Below, one piece after another: positions 38,690 through 48,956 of a DNA stretch of 64,000 bases. Made by a program: the position numbers and the translations under genes. Position 1 is the first letter of the stretch. Every line of letters starts with the position of its first letter. The stretch comes from Crotophaga sulcirostris (taxonomy: Eukaryota > Chordata > Aves > Cuculiformes > Crotophagidae): contig VYZB01000016.1 of NCBI GenBank assembly GCA_013397455.1, positions 3,361,153-3,425,152 on the forward strand, written 5' to 3'. The notes below the pieces were generated by a model that worked only from the letters and a program-made list of their open reading frames with translations, was not told where the DNA came from and made no database searches.

Positions 38690-39310
38690 AGTCTCCCCTC
38701 TTTTATACTCTTGAATGAAAAGGAGGTTCCTTTATTGGATGCAGGGGGAAACATTGCCACCAAGGATGAGGAAAAGGGTGAGGTACTTAATGCCTTATTT
38801 TCCTCAGTCTTTAGTAGTCAGACCAGTTATCCCCAGAGTTTTCAGCCCCTTGAATGGAAGGCAGGGACAGAGAGCAGAATAACGCCCCCATGATCCAGAA
38901 AGAAGCTGGTCACAAGTAGCAATCCTTAGCGCTCAGTGTTGGGATCAGTCTTGTTATATCTTTATCAGTGATCTGGATGAGGGAATCAAGTGCACCCTCA
39001 GTAGGTTTACAGAAGACACCAAATTATGCAGGAGTGTCAATCTACTCAAGGTTAGGAAGCCTCTGCAGATGTATCTTGTCAGGCTGCATCAGTGGGCCTA
39101 GGTCAATTGTATGGGGTTTAACAAGGCCAAGTCCCAGGTTATGCACTTTGGTCACAACAACCCCTTGCAATGCCACAGGATTGGAAAAGAGTGGCTGGAA
39201 ACCTGCCCAGCAGAAAAGGACTTCATGGTGCTGGTTCACAGCCAGCTGAAAGTGAGCCAGGAATGTGCCCAGGTGGCTAAGAAGGCCAACAGCATCCCGA
39301 CAAACGTCTT
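38690..39310 (+). mobile_element. CR1 LINE fragment with internal deletion in the RT region
   Basis: The left part (about 38700-38885) encodes the segment just before the reverse transcriptase, with the readable motif TKDEEKGEVLNALF. After about 38886 the sequence jumps to the RT region around the catalytic motif, where the expected FADD reads FTED (near 39006-39017). It then continues through the block with HFGHNNPLQ and CPAEKDF and stops near 39310. The RT segment between these two parts, including motif A, is missing, so the copy has a large internal deletion or joins two pieces. Several stops and frameshifts are present. It has no 3' tail. Edges are approximate. Confidence 0.85.
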
Positions 39311-39839
39311 AGTAGGACTCAATTTCACTTTAATGTTAAGGAATTAGGGAAGCCAATTTTAATTTTCACCTTATAGTTCAGGTTCTTGCCTTAGGACTTT
39401 TTATTGTAATATTAAAAGCAAAAGTATTTATTTTATGTGAAAAAAATCACAAACAGCTACTGCTATGAAAAAAAATGAATATATTCCACCATAGCTGTGT
39501 TTGCTACCAGAACTATTAAAATTATGAGGATTTATACAAAATGTGGTGTGTCTTATGAAAAATGGTTTTGAAATTTTCAATTCAGTCCCAAACAACCATG
39601 GTAAGAATATTTAAAGACGAATTGAATTACGAAAGTCTTACTAGTTTCTGAAGCCTCTAAGGTGACTTACACTATTCCATTGACTGTGGCATGCAAATCT
39701 CTCCTAAAACTTCTTTTTCTCTTTTTCTTCCCCAGGACTGTGAACAGTTAGGTCTTAATTGGAGGCTTTTTTCCTTTGTGCTGGGGCAACAGTCTTGTAT
39801 CTAAACAGTTAAATATGCAAACTGACATAGGGTCCCACA
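39311..39839. other. AT-rich spacer between two CR1 fragments
   Basis: About 530 bp of unique-looking AT-rich DNA separates two same-strand CR1 fragments. It is not recognised as CR1. Both neighbours carry the FADD and HNN region, so they are separate insertions and not halves of one element. Confidence 0.55.
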
Positions 39840-40760
39840 ATGAGTGAGCAGTTGGGTTATGGGTCAGGCTCAAAGGATTGTAGTGAATGGGGTTACATTG
39901 GGCTGGCAGCCAGTCTCCAGCAGGCTTCCTCAGGGATCCATCTTGGGGCCAGTCTCTAGCAGGCTTCCTCAGCGATCCATCTTAGGGCCAGTCTCTCTAA
40001 TGTCTTCATAAATGACCTGAATGCAAGATTTGGAGGTTTGATAACTAAGTTTGCGGATGACACGAAACTGCGGGGAGCTGTTGACACTCTCGAGGGCAGG
40101 GAGGCCCTGCAGAGGAATCGAGACAAATTAGAAAGAAGGGCGATCATTGACTGCATGAAGTTTAGCAATGGCAGGTGCTGGATTTCTCACCTGGGACACA
40201 ACAACCCTGGATATACCTACAGGCTGGAGAGCAGCCCTTCAGAAAGGGATCTGGGACTTCTGATTGACAAGTTTAACATAAGCCAATGATGTGCCCTTAC
40301 AACCAAGAGGACCAGACGTGTCCTAGGGTGCATCAAGCATGGCATTGCTAGCCGGTCTAGGTAGGTGATTGTCCTGCTCTACTCTGCACTGGTTCGACAC
40401 CATCTTGACTGAGGGGAGGCCTCATAGCAGTTTACTGCTTCCTCACAAGGGAAGGAGGAGGAACAGGCGCTCTGGTGACCAATAGTAGGACACAAGGGAA
40501 TGGCAGGAAGACGTTCCAGGGAAGCATTAGGTTGGATTTACGGAAAGGTTCTTCACTCATAGGGTGGTGGAGCACTGAAACAGGCTCCCCAGGGAAGTAG
40601 TCATGACACCAAGCCTGACGGTATTCAAGAAGCATTTGGATGATTCCGTCAGACACCTGGTGTGAATTTTGATGTTGTCCTGTGCACAGTCACAAGTGGG
40701 ACTTGATGATCCTTGTGGATCCCTTCCAACTTGGGACATTCTACAATTCTATGATTCTGC
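39840..40760 (+). mobile_element. CR1 LINE, RT C-terminal half to 3' tail
   Basis: 5'-truncated CR1 copy. It starts just upstream of RT motif B, continues through an intact catalytic FADDTKL motif (Phe-Ala-Asp-Asp codons at 40050-40061), the HLGHNNP block and SERDLG, then a decayed C-terminal region (TTCAAGAAGCATTTGGATGA near 40625). It ends in GGGACTTGATGATCCTTGTG, CCCTTCCAAC and ATTCTATGATTCTG at 40759. Many stops interrupt it and part of the C-terminal coding region seems deleted near 40400. It looks older than the copies ending at 18260 and 63525. A 39-bp in-frame tandem duplication sits at its motif B (separate entry). Confidence 0.9.
39911..39988 (+). repeat. 39-bp tandem duplication within CR1 RT motif B
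   Basis: Two copies with a 39-bp period start at 39911 and 39950, and the start of a third partial copy follows at 39989. The unit contains CAGCAGGCTTCCTCAG (TAGCAGGCTTCCTCAG in the second copy) and GATCCATCTT. Because 39 is 13 codons, the LPQ(G/R)SILGPVS motif is repeated in frame. The two copies differ at only a few positions. It could be a real slippage event or an assembly artefact. Confidence 0.85.
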
Positions 40761-42500
40761 TTCTTTTACTCACATTAGAATCCTTCATATTGCAAAACAA
40801 TCTTTTACGCTCAACAAAAGATTTACTCCTTTGCAATTTTCAGTCATATCATGCAAAATATGTTGTGAATTCCTATGTTAGGTTGCCATTTGTTGTTGGG
40901 ATAGGAGTCATACAAACCTACTTCTATATACACACTGCTTACTATACTTCCTAATTTTCTCTAATTTTTATGCATTAAGTACTCAAATGAAAGCAAAAGA
41001 TACAAAACTGAATGAGAAGTTGTTGTATGAGACATATTAGAGCCTGCCTCCTAAGTAGAGGTTCTGTAGAGAGCTGCAAAGAGCCGTAAACAGACTACTT
41101 TCTATGCATGTACATTGTACGCTTCTTTAAAAGTGCAGGAATGCTCTTTTACTGAGAAGTTCCATTCCAATTTTCTTTGACTACTGAATTTAATTCTAGA
41201 CTACTTTTAAAGCCCAGAGAGTATTTATATACCAATTTGTTGGGGTCAGTGAGTCTTAACATTTACAGTTTTTGTTTTCATTACATAGCGTTTCACACAG
41301 CAAGGAAATGTGGCTTCATACACTGCATATACTATATAATGTTGCTTGTGTGAGTCTTTTGGGAGCCTACTCAGTCATCATATCTCTGTATATTAAATAA
41401 CAGAGATACAGAGATCATATTGAAGAAATGAAAATTGGTTCTGTAGACACATCCACCTTCACACCCAGCATAGCAGTGGGAATAACCTTGTATTGCTCAT
41501 TGGGGATATTGTTATTGCTTTCTATCCCTTTCAGGAATACACTCAGTCCTAGTCAGAGTGGTGGCAGTGGTTTTTTAGCTTCAGTACAGACAAGACTGAG
41601 TCACTTCCTCATCTCTGTTCTTTCCTACAGCCATGAGATCACTTCTAATGATTTCTAATTCTGTTGAAATATTTTTTTAAAAATTTCTGTACCATAGGTC
41701 ATCCATGACCATAATCATTTAACAGTAAGATTAGAAGCGGAAAAGGACAGAGCGATGTATGAGGTTCATGTAAATTATATCAGGCACAACCTGAGTGTGC
41801 CTTTTTTATTAAACGAATCCACACATTCTGAAATATTTTGTTAGCATCTTTTCAAAGGGGACAGGCAATTAAATTAAAAACTAATGAAAACTAATGAAAT
41901 TTTAAGCTGAAGGAATAGCATCTGTGGTTAAGATATTATGACAAAATTAAGTTGCAGTGCACATTGCCAGATGATGTTATGGTAGCCAAAACCATAGATG
42001 AGCTCAAAAAGGGATTAGTCTAATTTCTACCTCAGGAATTTATGTACTAAGAATTGGTAGAAACTTAAAAGGCATACCAGGGAAGAATTACTGTACACAG
42101 ATTTCAATATACATCATTTAATATCCATTGTCAGAGGTAGAAAAGTGGGCAAACTGAGACTCAATTCAGACTTTCCTGGGTCCATATGAGAAGTATGTGT
42201 TAAAAACAGTGTAAAACTTGACTTCCACAGTTTCTTTCCATGAAACTTTTCAGGTGCCACCATGACAGCTGACATAGTAACATGGACCCAGAAGTGGACA
42301 TGAGCTGCCTAAAACAGCATAGTCCTACCCTACAGATTATTTCAGTGTGAACACTCCCAATCACAAATAAAAATGACAGTAAAGAGAAAAAGTCTTCATT
42401 TCTTAAGTGTTCATTACAGTAATGCTAATACTATAATGGTAAAATGCTAAAAGACATTGTTATTAATGGTGCAACCTGCATTCAACAATTAGATTCTACC
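40761..42500. other. AT-rich unique DNA, no gene seen
   Basis: Short frames only, none recognisable. Contains a perfect 10-bp inverted repeat at 41382-41415 (separate entry) and a small direct repeat of ACTAATGAAA near 41880-41899. Confidence 0.6.
41382..41415. repeat. Inverted repeat, 10-bp arms, 14-base loop
   Basis: The left arm ATCTCTGTAT (41382-41391) is the exact reverse complement of the right arm ATACAGAGAT (41406-41415). The loop is AT-rich. There is no T run next to it and no gene nearby; a small hairpin by chance is the default reading. Confidence 0.75.
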
Positions 42501-42653
42501 ACATACAGGGAAGAGAAGTTGAGTCACCATCCCTGGAGGTTGTTAAAAGATGGGTAGATGAGTTCCTTAGGGATATGGTTTAGTAAGTGGACAGGTTCGG
42601 TTGGACTCAATGATCTCAAAGGTCTTTTCCAACCAGATGATTCTATGATTGTT
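42501..42653 (+). mobile_element. Short CR1 LINE 3' end
   Basis: 5'-truncated CR1 copy. It contains GAGTCACCATCCCTGGAGGT, the last ORF2 codons, GGTTGGACTCAATGATCTCA, TTTTCCAACCAGATGATTC, and an ATTCTATG tail. The 8-bp word ATTCTACC occurs directly on both sides, at 42493-42500 and 42654-42661, and is a good candidate target-site duplication. The 5' edge is placed by that repeat; firm CR1 homology begins a few bases later. No protein can be made from it. Confidence 0.85.
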
Positions 42654-45600
42654 ATTCTACCCACAGTGCTAGGATTTGGCTCTTTTTCTGCATCCTAAAA
42701 GACAGGGTGACATTAGCTACAGATTTCCTGGCACATAGTTTTTTCGTCTCTTAATTTCATGAGCTAACAATAGTCATACTCACATATTTTCAACACTAGA
42801 AATAAATCCCTTTTAGATCTTTGAGATTTTAAGGTGTTTAGAAGGGTTACCTTCATTTTTATGTGCTTCAATGTGTGTCTATAAAGCATTTTAATAGTAA
42901 TAATTTCCAATGTTCAGAATGGTTCCTGTTTGAAAACTGTCAGAAAAAAAGACAGCAATTGGACTATTTTTCCCTGACTTTCTGACACTGTTGAACTAGT
43001 GGTTGTTAAACTAGGAAACATAGTAATCTATTTAACATATTAGCAAATGGAACTGTAAATGTCATACAACTATGGTCAATGTTTTAAAGACAAAACTTCC
43101 AGTGATGGAAAAATGCCAGTGCACGTAATTCTCCCAGGATGCAGGTTTGCTTTAAAACAAGAGCAAAATGTCAGATCAGAACAAGTTGTTGTTGTCTCCA
43201 GACAGCTACATAATAGCGACATAAGAAGGAGCCCACCTCTATGCAGAGGAGGTTGTCTTGTCATAGACAGAGAAAAATATTCTGTTATCAGCTTTATACT
43301 TTGATAAGGACCAAAGGGTTTTAATTCACCAAATAAACTATGGTTTGGATTTCTATTTATATTATGAAAATTTGCTGCAAGTGATGTAGGTGAACATGGC
43401 CAGCATTAAGGAATATTGAGCTTGTAGCTGGGGCAGTAAATCTGAGTATTTGTTTGCATATAGTGTTCTGTAACAGCTAGTTTAAGTTTGTACTTACAGC
43501 AAATACCTTGGGAAACTTCATTGTTAGAGACTTAGACAAACCCCAAAATTTATGTAAGCTCAGGCAGTGCCTATTTTTTTTCCATTTCTTTGATTTTCAG
43601 CCTGTATTTTTCTATGGATGTTAAATTTCCTGTATTACTTTGTCCCTCTGGAATTCATTAGCTCTAGTTCTAGAGTATAAAGGGGATAATTTAGATGAAG
43701 CAATGTTCGTGTTATTTTCATTTTGAACTGAGATGTCCAATCAACACCTGCAGACTGTGTATGCATTATTTTACTCTGCATGCTACCTAGGAAGTATAGT
43801 CTAATTATGTTTTTGATAGAGTAAACATTTGCGAATAAGGCTTTTATTGTAGAAATCCTCAGTGCTGTATGAACAAAGCAAATTAATCACCCTGGCACCT
43901 CTTTTCTTCTAAAATTAACTTGTTCTGAATTGTATTTAATTCTTTTTCACTCCTTATGTTTAGATCTCTGCTATTCAGACTGTTCAGAGTCACATACACA
44001 TTTCTAGGTACAGTGGATTATTTTTCATTATATTTTGGCTTTAAAGCATTTTTATCTAAAAAAAGTTTCATCTAAACATATTGTGGTGGCATTATTCCTA
44101 TAAATATAAGCAGTGATATTTATGAATCTTGTACTTAGAAAAGATTATGAGAGAGTTCTCACCAGGAATGTGTTATAAACTTTTTGTAAAAATATTTCAA
44201 AAAAAGTACCCATTTTTTAGATGAAACCGTTTCAAACTTCTTTCATTACTTGAAGACATAACATTGTCTTTACAGATCTTTTGAAGTCATGTGTTTTTAT
44301 AGATGGTTGAAAAAATTCTTCCAATATTTGAAAAGATCAACTAAAAGAGATGGCTGGTCATAGAACTTCAGGGCAAACCCCAAGAGGGTTTTGATCCACA
44401 ATCCCTTAAGGTGCTGTACATTCGTGTTTTCATTCATACCATTGCCTTCAAATACTTGCCAAGTTTGAAAAATATATATCTGTGTTTTATTTCACACTAA
44501 AGGTCTCATTCGGAGAGGCACCGTAAAACAGCATATCCTCTTTATGTGGCTCTTCTTGGGAGTCAAGGAATAGTATGGCCTAATGAGGTACTACATGGGT
44601 TATCAACAGGATTTTACGATGAACTTCAATAGCTTTACATCAGAAGCAAACTTAAAAGACTTATAAGAGAAAAAAAAATTAAGTGAAGAGTTAGTGTTTC
44701 ATGATACCGTTTTCCAGGAAGAAAAAGTTCAATAATAATACCAAATAAAAAATACTGATTAACAAAAGCAAATTCTTAACAGGGTGCTATGCTTGTTCTG
44801 GTTTGTTTATGATTACTGAATAAATAATTTCATAAATTAAATATTTAGATATTTCTATAATCATCAGAGCTAACAAGTATTTTTAGGAAACTTCAAAATG
44901 ATATATTTGAAGAAGTATAAGTGACAATTTTCAGAAGAGCTAAGGAAAGAGTAGTATTTATGAAAAGCAATAAACATGTTTAATGTTTTACAGCACTTGA
45001 AATGTGAACATGCTATATTGATAGTACTAAAACTGATTACATGAGATATATATTGTTTATTGTCACTCTGCATATTCCCCATAGTTATTTTTAATTTCTG
45101 TGGAATTCTGTTGTCATTATTTTTACTTACTTGATGCAAAATCTTCTGAATTAAATGCAGTGGGTATAGAACATTCAAATATAGTTTTTGCTGCTTTTAA
45201 TTAATCTTTAATTCTGTGTATCCTTAGGTGACCTATCAATTTAAGAGTGAGCTTACTATAGTAATTCAGATTCAACTGTAATCTTTCCTTTTAAAATGAA
45301 TATACGGTACAGGAAGAACTAACAAGGATGAATAAATCATAAGCTTTGTCTTAATTATAAACAAAATAATAGCTAATTACTCATAGCTTTTAGACATAAT
45401 GCTTTATGAAGTCTTACATTGTTAAATTTATGTTGAGGCAATTTGGTTTACAATTAAATGCTTGAGACAATAGAATGAGATTTGATATGTTAATGGATAA
45501 TTTTTGCCATGTATCTGTCCTTGCTGGCCTGGAACTGTTAGTACAGTAATTAAAACAGAAAAGACTGAAAAAAAAAAAAATTACTGTAATGGTACTCCAT

Positions 45601-46079
45601 TTCAGAATTATCTTGTCTCTTTCTTCATGGATCATGTGGAAATGAAGGAAATAGAGCAATATAACCACAGTGATGTTATTCGGACATTTTGTGAACCATT
45701 GCATAAAGCTTATTTACTTAAGAAACCAGACATGCAAACTGGAAACTTAATACTTTAGGCCAAATCTGTTGTTTAATTCTGTTTAAATGCTGCATTGGAA
45801 AATACAGGTACAATAGAGCTACAGAGTGATTCAGTAAAAAATGCTCTTGCGTTCTGTCAGGATACCAGTAGGACTGTGTCTCCCCTGATGTATCTTTGCA
45901 GTTTAGCTATAGGAAAAACTGAGGTACAGCATAAACACATGAAAAACTTAGAGTACTGAGATTAGATCAAAGCTCTGTCTTGCACAATATTGTGTTTGAT
46001 CAATTATGAATACCTAGGGAATAGTACGAAAACAGGGCAAGTACATATTGATAGCTCCCAGGCTACTTCCACATAGGTG
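42654..46079. other. AT-rich unique DNA, no confirmed gene
   Basis: No repeat recognised. A protein-like open frame with an acceptor-like edge at 45606-45758 is listed separately. A run of 13 A lies at 45568-45580, 25 bp before that frame. Confidence 0.55.
45606..45758 (+). other. Protein-like 50-codon open segment after an acceptor-like CAG
   Basis: The segment follows CTCCATTTCAG, a moderate splice-acceptor match ending at 45605, and stays open in phase 0 to a TAG at 45756-45758. The peptide is mixed and amphipathic, not low complexity (for example HVEMKEIEQYNHSDVIR), which is unlike the hydrophobic or Lys/Asn-rich chance frames around it. I do not recognise the family. There is no clear polyadenylation signal just downstream and no partner exon was identified. 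It could be a terminal exon, a remnant of a decayed gene, or chance. Confidence 0.2.
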
Positions 46080-46350
46080 TCTGAATCCACTTCCAAATCA
46101 ACTGCCATCCATTTTTCCTTGAATGGGTCTAATTCATTCACAGCTTAATTATTTGTGTGAGAAGATAGGCTCTCTTGGTTTGTCTTGAGCCTGTTACTGC
46201 CTAGCTTCATTTAATATGCCCTAATCTTTGTGCTAGAAGAGCTAATGAACTAATTATTGCCAGATGACTTTCTCCATACCACATGTGAATTTAGATACCT
46301 GTCAAACAGACTCCAGACTTGGATTTTTCAGGCTGACAAGTTCTGGCCTA
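46080..46350 (-). mobile_element. Ancient amniote-type CR1/L3-like relic, 3' coding part
   Basis: Plus-strand landmarks of the reverse-complemented old CR1 C-terminus are present in order: TAGCTTCATTTAATATGCCC with CTAATCTTTGTGCTAG (about 46202-46237), GACTTTCTCCATACCACATG (about 46266-46285), ATACCTGTCA near 46296, and CAGGCTGACAAGTTC near 46331. This is the same class of relic as at 4640-5290 but from further toward the 3' end. It is heavily diverged, with no ORF. It ends about 110 bp before the 3' end of an avian CR1 on the same strand. Confidence 0.5.
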
Positions 46351-46458
46351 CCTGGTCTGTCTGATGTATTTCAATTACAGGGAAAATATGGCATGTGAAT
46401 TGCAAATAGCATACAATAGTGGCTGAGGCTGTAAAACTGGCTTCAAAATGTTCAACAA

Positions 46459-47100
46459 ATCATAGAATCATAGAATAGTTTGGGTTAGAAGGCAGCTTTA
46501 AAGGTTACCTAGTCCAACCCTTCTGCAGTAAGCAGGGACATCTTCAACTAGATGAGGTGGCTCCGAGCCCTCTCCAATGTAAACTTGAGTATCTCCAGGA
46601 ATGAGTTATCTCTTACCTCTCTGGGCAACCTGTTCCAGTGTTTCACCACCCTAAATTTGAACAATTTATTCCTTATATCTAGTATAAATCTACCCTCTTC
46701 TACCTTTACCCCTTGTCCTATTGCAGCAGACCTTGCTAAAATGTCTGTCCTCCTTATAACTACCTTTAAGTACTGAAAGGCTACAGTAAGTGTCCCCTAA
46801 GCCTTCTCTTCTCCAGGCTGAATATCTCCAACTCTCTCAGTTTTTCTTTGTAGGAGAGGTGTTCCATCCTCTGATCCTTTTTGTTGCCCTCCTCCAGACC
46901 TGCTCCAACATGTCCATGTCTTTCTTGTGCTAAGGACTCCAGAGCTGGATGCAGTACTCAAGGTGGAGTCCAACCAGAGCATACCAGAGGGAAAGAATCA
47001 CCTCCCTCAACCTACTGGCCACACTTCTTTTCATGCAGCCCAGGATACAGTTGGCCTTCTGGGCTTGCATGCTTATGTCCAGTTTTTCATCCACCAACAC
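46459..47100 (-). mobile_element. Outer CR1 LINE, 3' portion, interrupted by a nested CR1
   Basis: This is the 3' part of a minus-strand CR1, beginning at its left with tail units (CATAGAATCATAGAATAG). Read on minus, it carries the C-terminal ORF2 region and then, toward 47100, the block with KKAN-type residues (readable here as [18 protein letters not shown]) and LVDEKLD. Homology stops sharply after CACCAACAC at 47100 and resumes at 47976 with CACCAAGTCCTTCTC, which is the expected next CR1 sequence. The two pieces together form one element of about 960 bp, 5'-truncated. It is more decayed than the inserted copy. Confidence 0.95.
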
Positions 47101-47289
47101 AGTTGGTGGAGCCAGCTTCCCCAGGGTTTGGTGCTGGGTCCTGTTCTGTTCAATATCTTTATCAACGATCTGGACGAGAGGATTGAGTGCACCCTTAGTA
47201 AGTTTGCAGATGACAGTAAGCTGGGTGGTAGTGTTGATCTGCTTGAAGGAAGGGAGGCTCTGCAGAGAGATCTGGACAGGCTGGATTGA
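47101..47289 (+). pseudogene. CR1 ORF2 remnant, RT motifs B and C
   Basis: An open stretch of 63 codons starting at the 5' truncation point, with the motif B region (PQGLVLGPV) and motif C with both catalytic Asp residues (FADD at 47203-47214), ending in a TGA at 47287-47289 where related copies continue. The frame also stays open upstream into antisense sequence of the outer CR1, but that part has no meaning as protein. Confidence 0.85.
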
Positions 47290-47687
47290 TGGGCTGAAAC
47301 CAGCGGGATGCAGTTCAACAAGACCAAATGCTGAGTCCTGCACTTGGGATGCAACAGCCCCATGCAGCGTTACAGGCTTGGGGGAGAATGGCTGGAGAGC
47401 TGCCTGGCAGAGAAAGACTTGGGGGTGTTGATTGACAGCTGGCTGAATATGAGCCAGCACTGTGCTCAAGTGGCCAAGAAGGCCAATGGCATCTCACTAT
47501 AAGAAGGACATTGAGGTGCTGGAGCACATCCAGAGAAGGGCAACAAGGCCAGTGAAGGGGCTAGAGAGCACGTCTTATAAGGAGCAGCTTAGGGAACTGA
47601 AACTGACTGTTTAGCTTAGAGAAGAGGAGGCTGAGGGGAGAACTTACCACCACTGTCTACAACTACCTGAAAGGAGGTTGTGGCGAG

Positions 47688-47903
47688 GTGGATGTTGGTC
47701 TCTTCTCCGAAGTGACAGGCAATAGGACAAGGGGAAATGGCCATAAGTTGTGCCAGGGGAGGTTCAGACTAGACATTAGGAAAAATTTCTTTACTGAAAG
47801 GGTAGTCAGGCACTGGAAGAGGCTGCCCAGGGAGGTGGTTGAGTCTCCAACCCTGGAGGTGTTTAAAAGATGGGTAGGTAAGTTCCTCAGGGACATGGTT
47901 TAG
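47688..47903 (+). pseudogene. CR1 ORF2 C-terminal remnant
   Basis: An open frame of 71 codons at the end of the nested CR1. It carries the conserved CR1 C-terminal blocks: [48 protein letters not shown], then a stop at 47901-47903 after RDMV. It is separated from the RT remnant of the same copy by stops and frameshifts. The function of this tail in CR1 is not well defined. Confidence 0.9.
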
Positions 47904-47975
47904 TAATTAGACAGGTACAGTTAGACTCGATGATCTCAAAGGTCTTTTCCAACTGGATGATTCTGTGATTCTATG

Positions 47976-48302
47976 AACACCAAGTCCTTCTCTGCAGGGC
48001 TGCTGTCAATCCCTTCATCTCCCAGCCTGTATTGATGCCAGGAGTTGCTTTGATCCAGATGCAGAGCCTTGCACTTTGCTTTGTTGAACCTCAGGAGGTT
48101 CATGCAGGCCCACTTCTCAAGCTTGTCCAGCTCCCTCTAGATGGCATCCCATCCCTCAGGCATGTCAACTGTACCACTCAGTTTGGTGTCATCTGCAGAG
48201 CTGCTGAGGATGCATTTGATCCCACTGTCAGTATGTCCTTGAAGAAGATATTAAACAGTGCTGGTACCAAAATGGACCCCTGAGGGATACTACTTGTCCC
48301 CG
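47976..48302 (-). mobile_element. Outer CR1 LINE, 5' portion after the nested insertion
   Basis: Continuation of the minus-strand CR1 interrupted at 47100. Plus-strand landmarks are AAGTCCTTCTCTGCAGGGCT, ATGCAGAGCCTTGCACTTTG, AACCTCAGGAGGTTCATGCA and GGTGTCATCTGCAGAGC. The last is the reverse complement of the catalytic region, in which the usual Phe before Ala-Asp-Asp has become Ser. Homology ends near 48302, just upstream of RT motif B, so the outer copy is truncated at nearly the same point of the protein as the nested copy. Confidence 0.95.
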
Positions 48303-48956
48303 GAACATCTAATAAGGATCAAAGGAATTTACTCAAAATAATGATTTCCTGTGAAATATTTTGGTTTGGAAACTGTGCTCTGGTGAAAAAAAGAGATTTG
48401 GAAAATTTTCCAACTGGTTCTAGACATAAAGAAAAAAATAGAATTGAGAGAGATATCTCTGCTCCTTAACTGTACAGCATTATTGCAATCCAGATGCACA
48501 GGCATAGCAGTATTAATCTTGAAGAACTATGACAGGATCACTCAAACCCTATGCTGAATGTTGTATTAGCAGTTATATTAAAAAGAATTATTGGAATTTT
48601 ACATACATGTATAAATAAATTTGTGTATATTTGTATCCATAGACAGTTATAAAAGTAAGTCAGGTATTAAATCTACTTTGTGATTAGAAATTCACATTTT
48701 ACTTTAAAAAGACCAATTCTCACCTACTTGTAAAGAAGACATTTTTTTATTTTGTTTTGTAATGTGCTGGCTTTGAAACTTGATACCATCTCAGGAGAAC
48801 ACACATAATATCATGCTTCATCACTTTTTGAAATTTACCACTTTATTGGCTCTCATAAGGCTTTTCAGAACAATATTTTACATTTCTTGTACATGGTAAT
48901 TATTTTAAATTTAACGATGTATTTAATGATTAATTTAATTCACTGTTAGAAATATA
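48303..48956. other. AT-rich unique DNA up to the assembly gap
   Basis: No coding or repeat signal recognised. The last 60 bases before the gap are strongly AT-rich. Confidence 0.6.

Larger units (their letters stand above)
47101..47975 (+). mobile_element. Nested CR1 LINE inserted in opposite orientation
   Basis: A 5'-truncated CR1 copy lies inside a minus-strand CR1. It starts just before RT motif B (readable [13 protein letters not shown]), has the catalytic motif FADD (codons 47203-47214), and is then broken by a stop at 47287-47289 and by frameshifts. It regains an open frame through the C-terminus and ends with GATTCTGTGATTCTATG at 47975. The word AACAC lies on both sides (47096-47100 and 47976-47980), consistent with a 5-bp target-site duplication. 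The reverse transcriptase would have copied its own RNA at the target site; this copy can no longer do so. Confidence 0.95.

Noticed and set aside
39956..40168. Minus-strand open frame of 70 codons
   Set aside because: It is antisense to the CR1 RT region at 39840-40760, including its duplicated motif.
41382..41415. Hairpin as a terminator or microRNA precursor
   Set aside because: The arms are only 10 bp, too short for a microRNA precursor, and bacterial-type terminators are not relevant in this genome.
45568..45580. Poly-A run of 13 as the tail of a processed pseudogene
   Set aside because: No cDNA-like sequence precedes it and no flanking duplication was seen.
48032..48283. Plus-strand open frame of 83 codons
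   Set aside because: It is antisense to the RT region of the outer CR1 copy.
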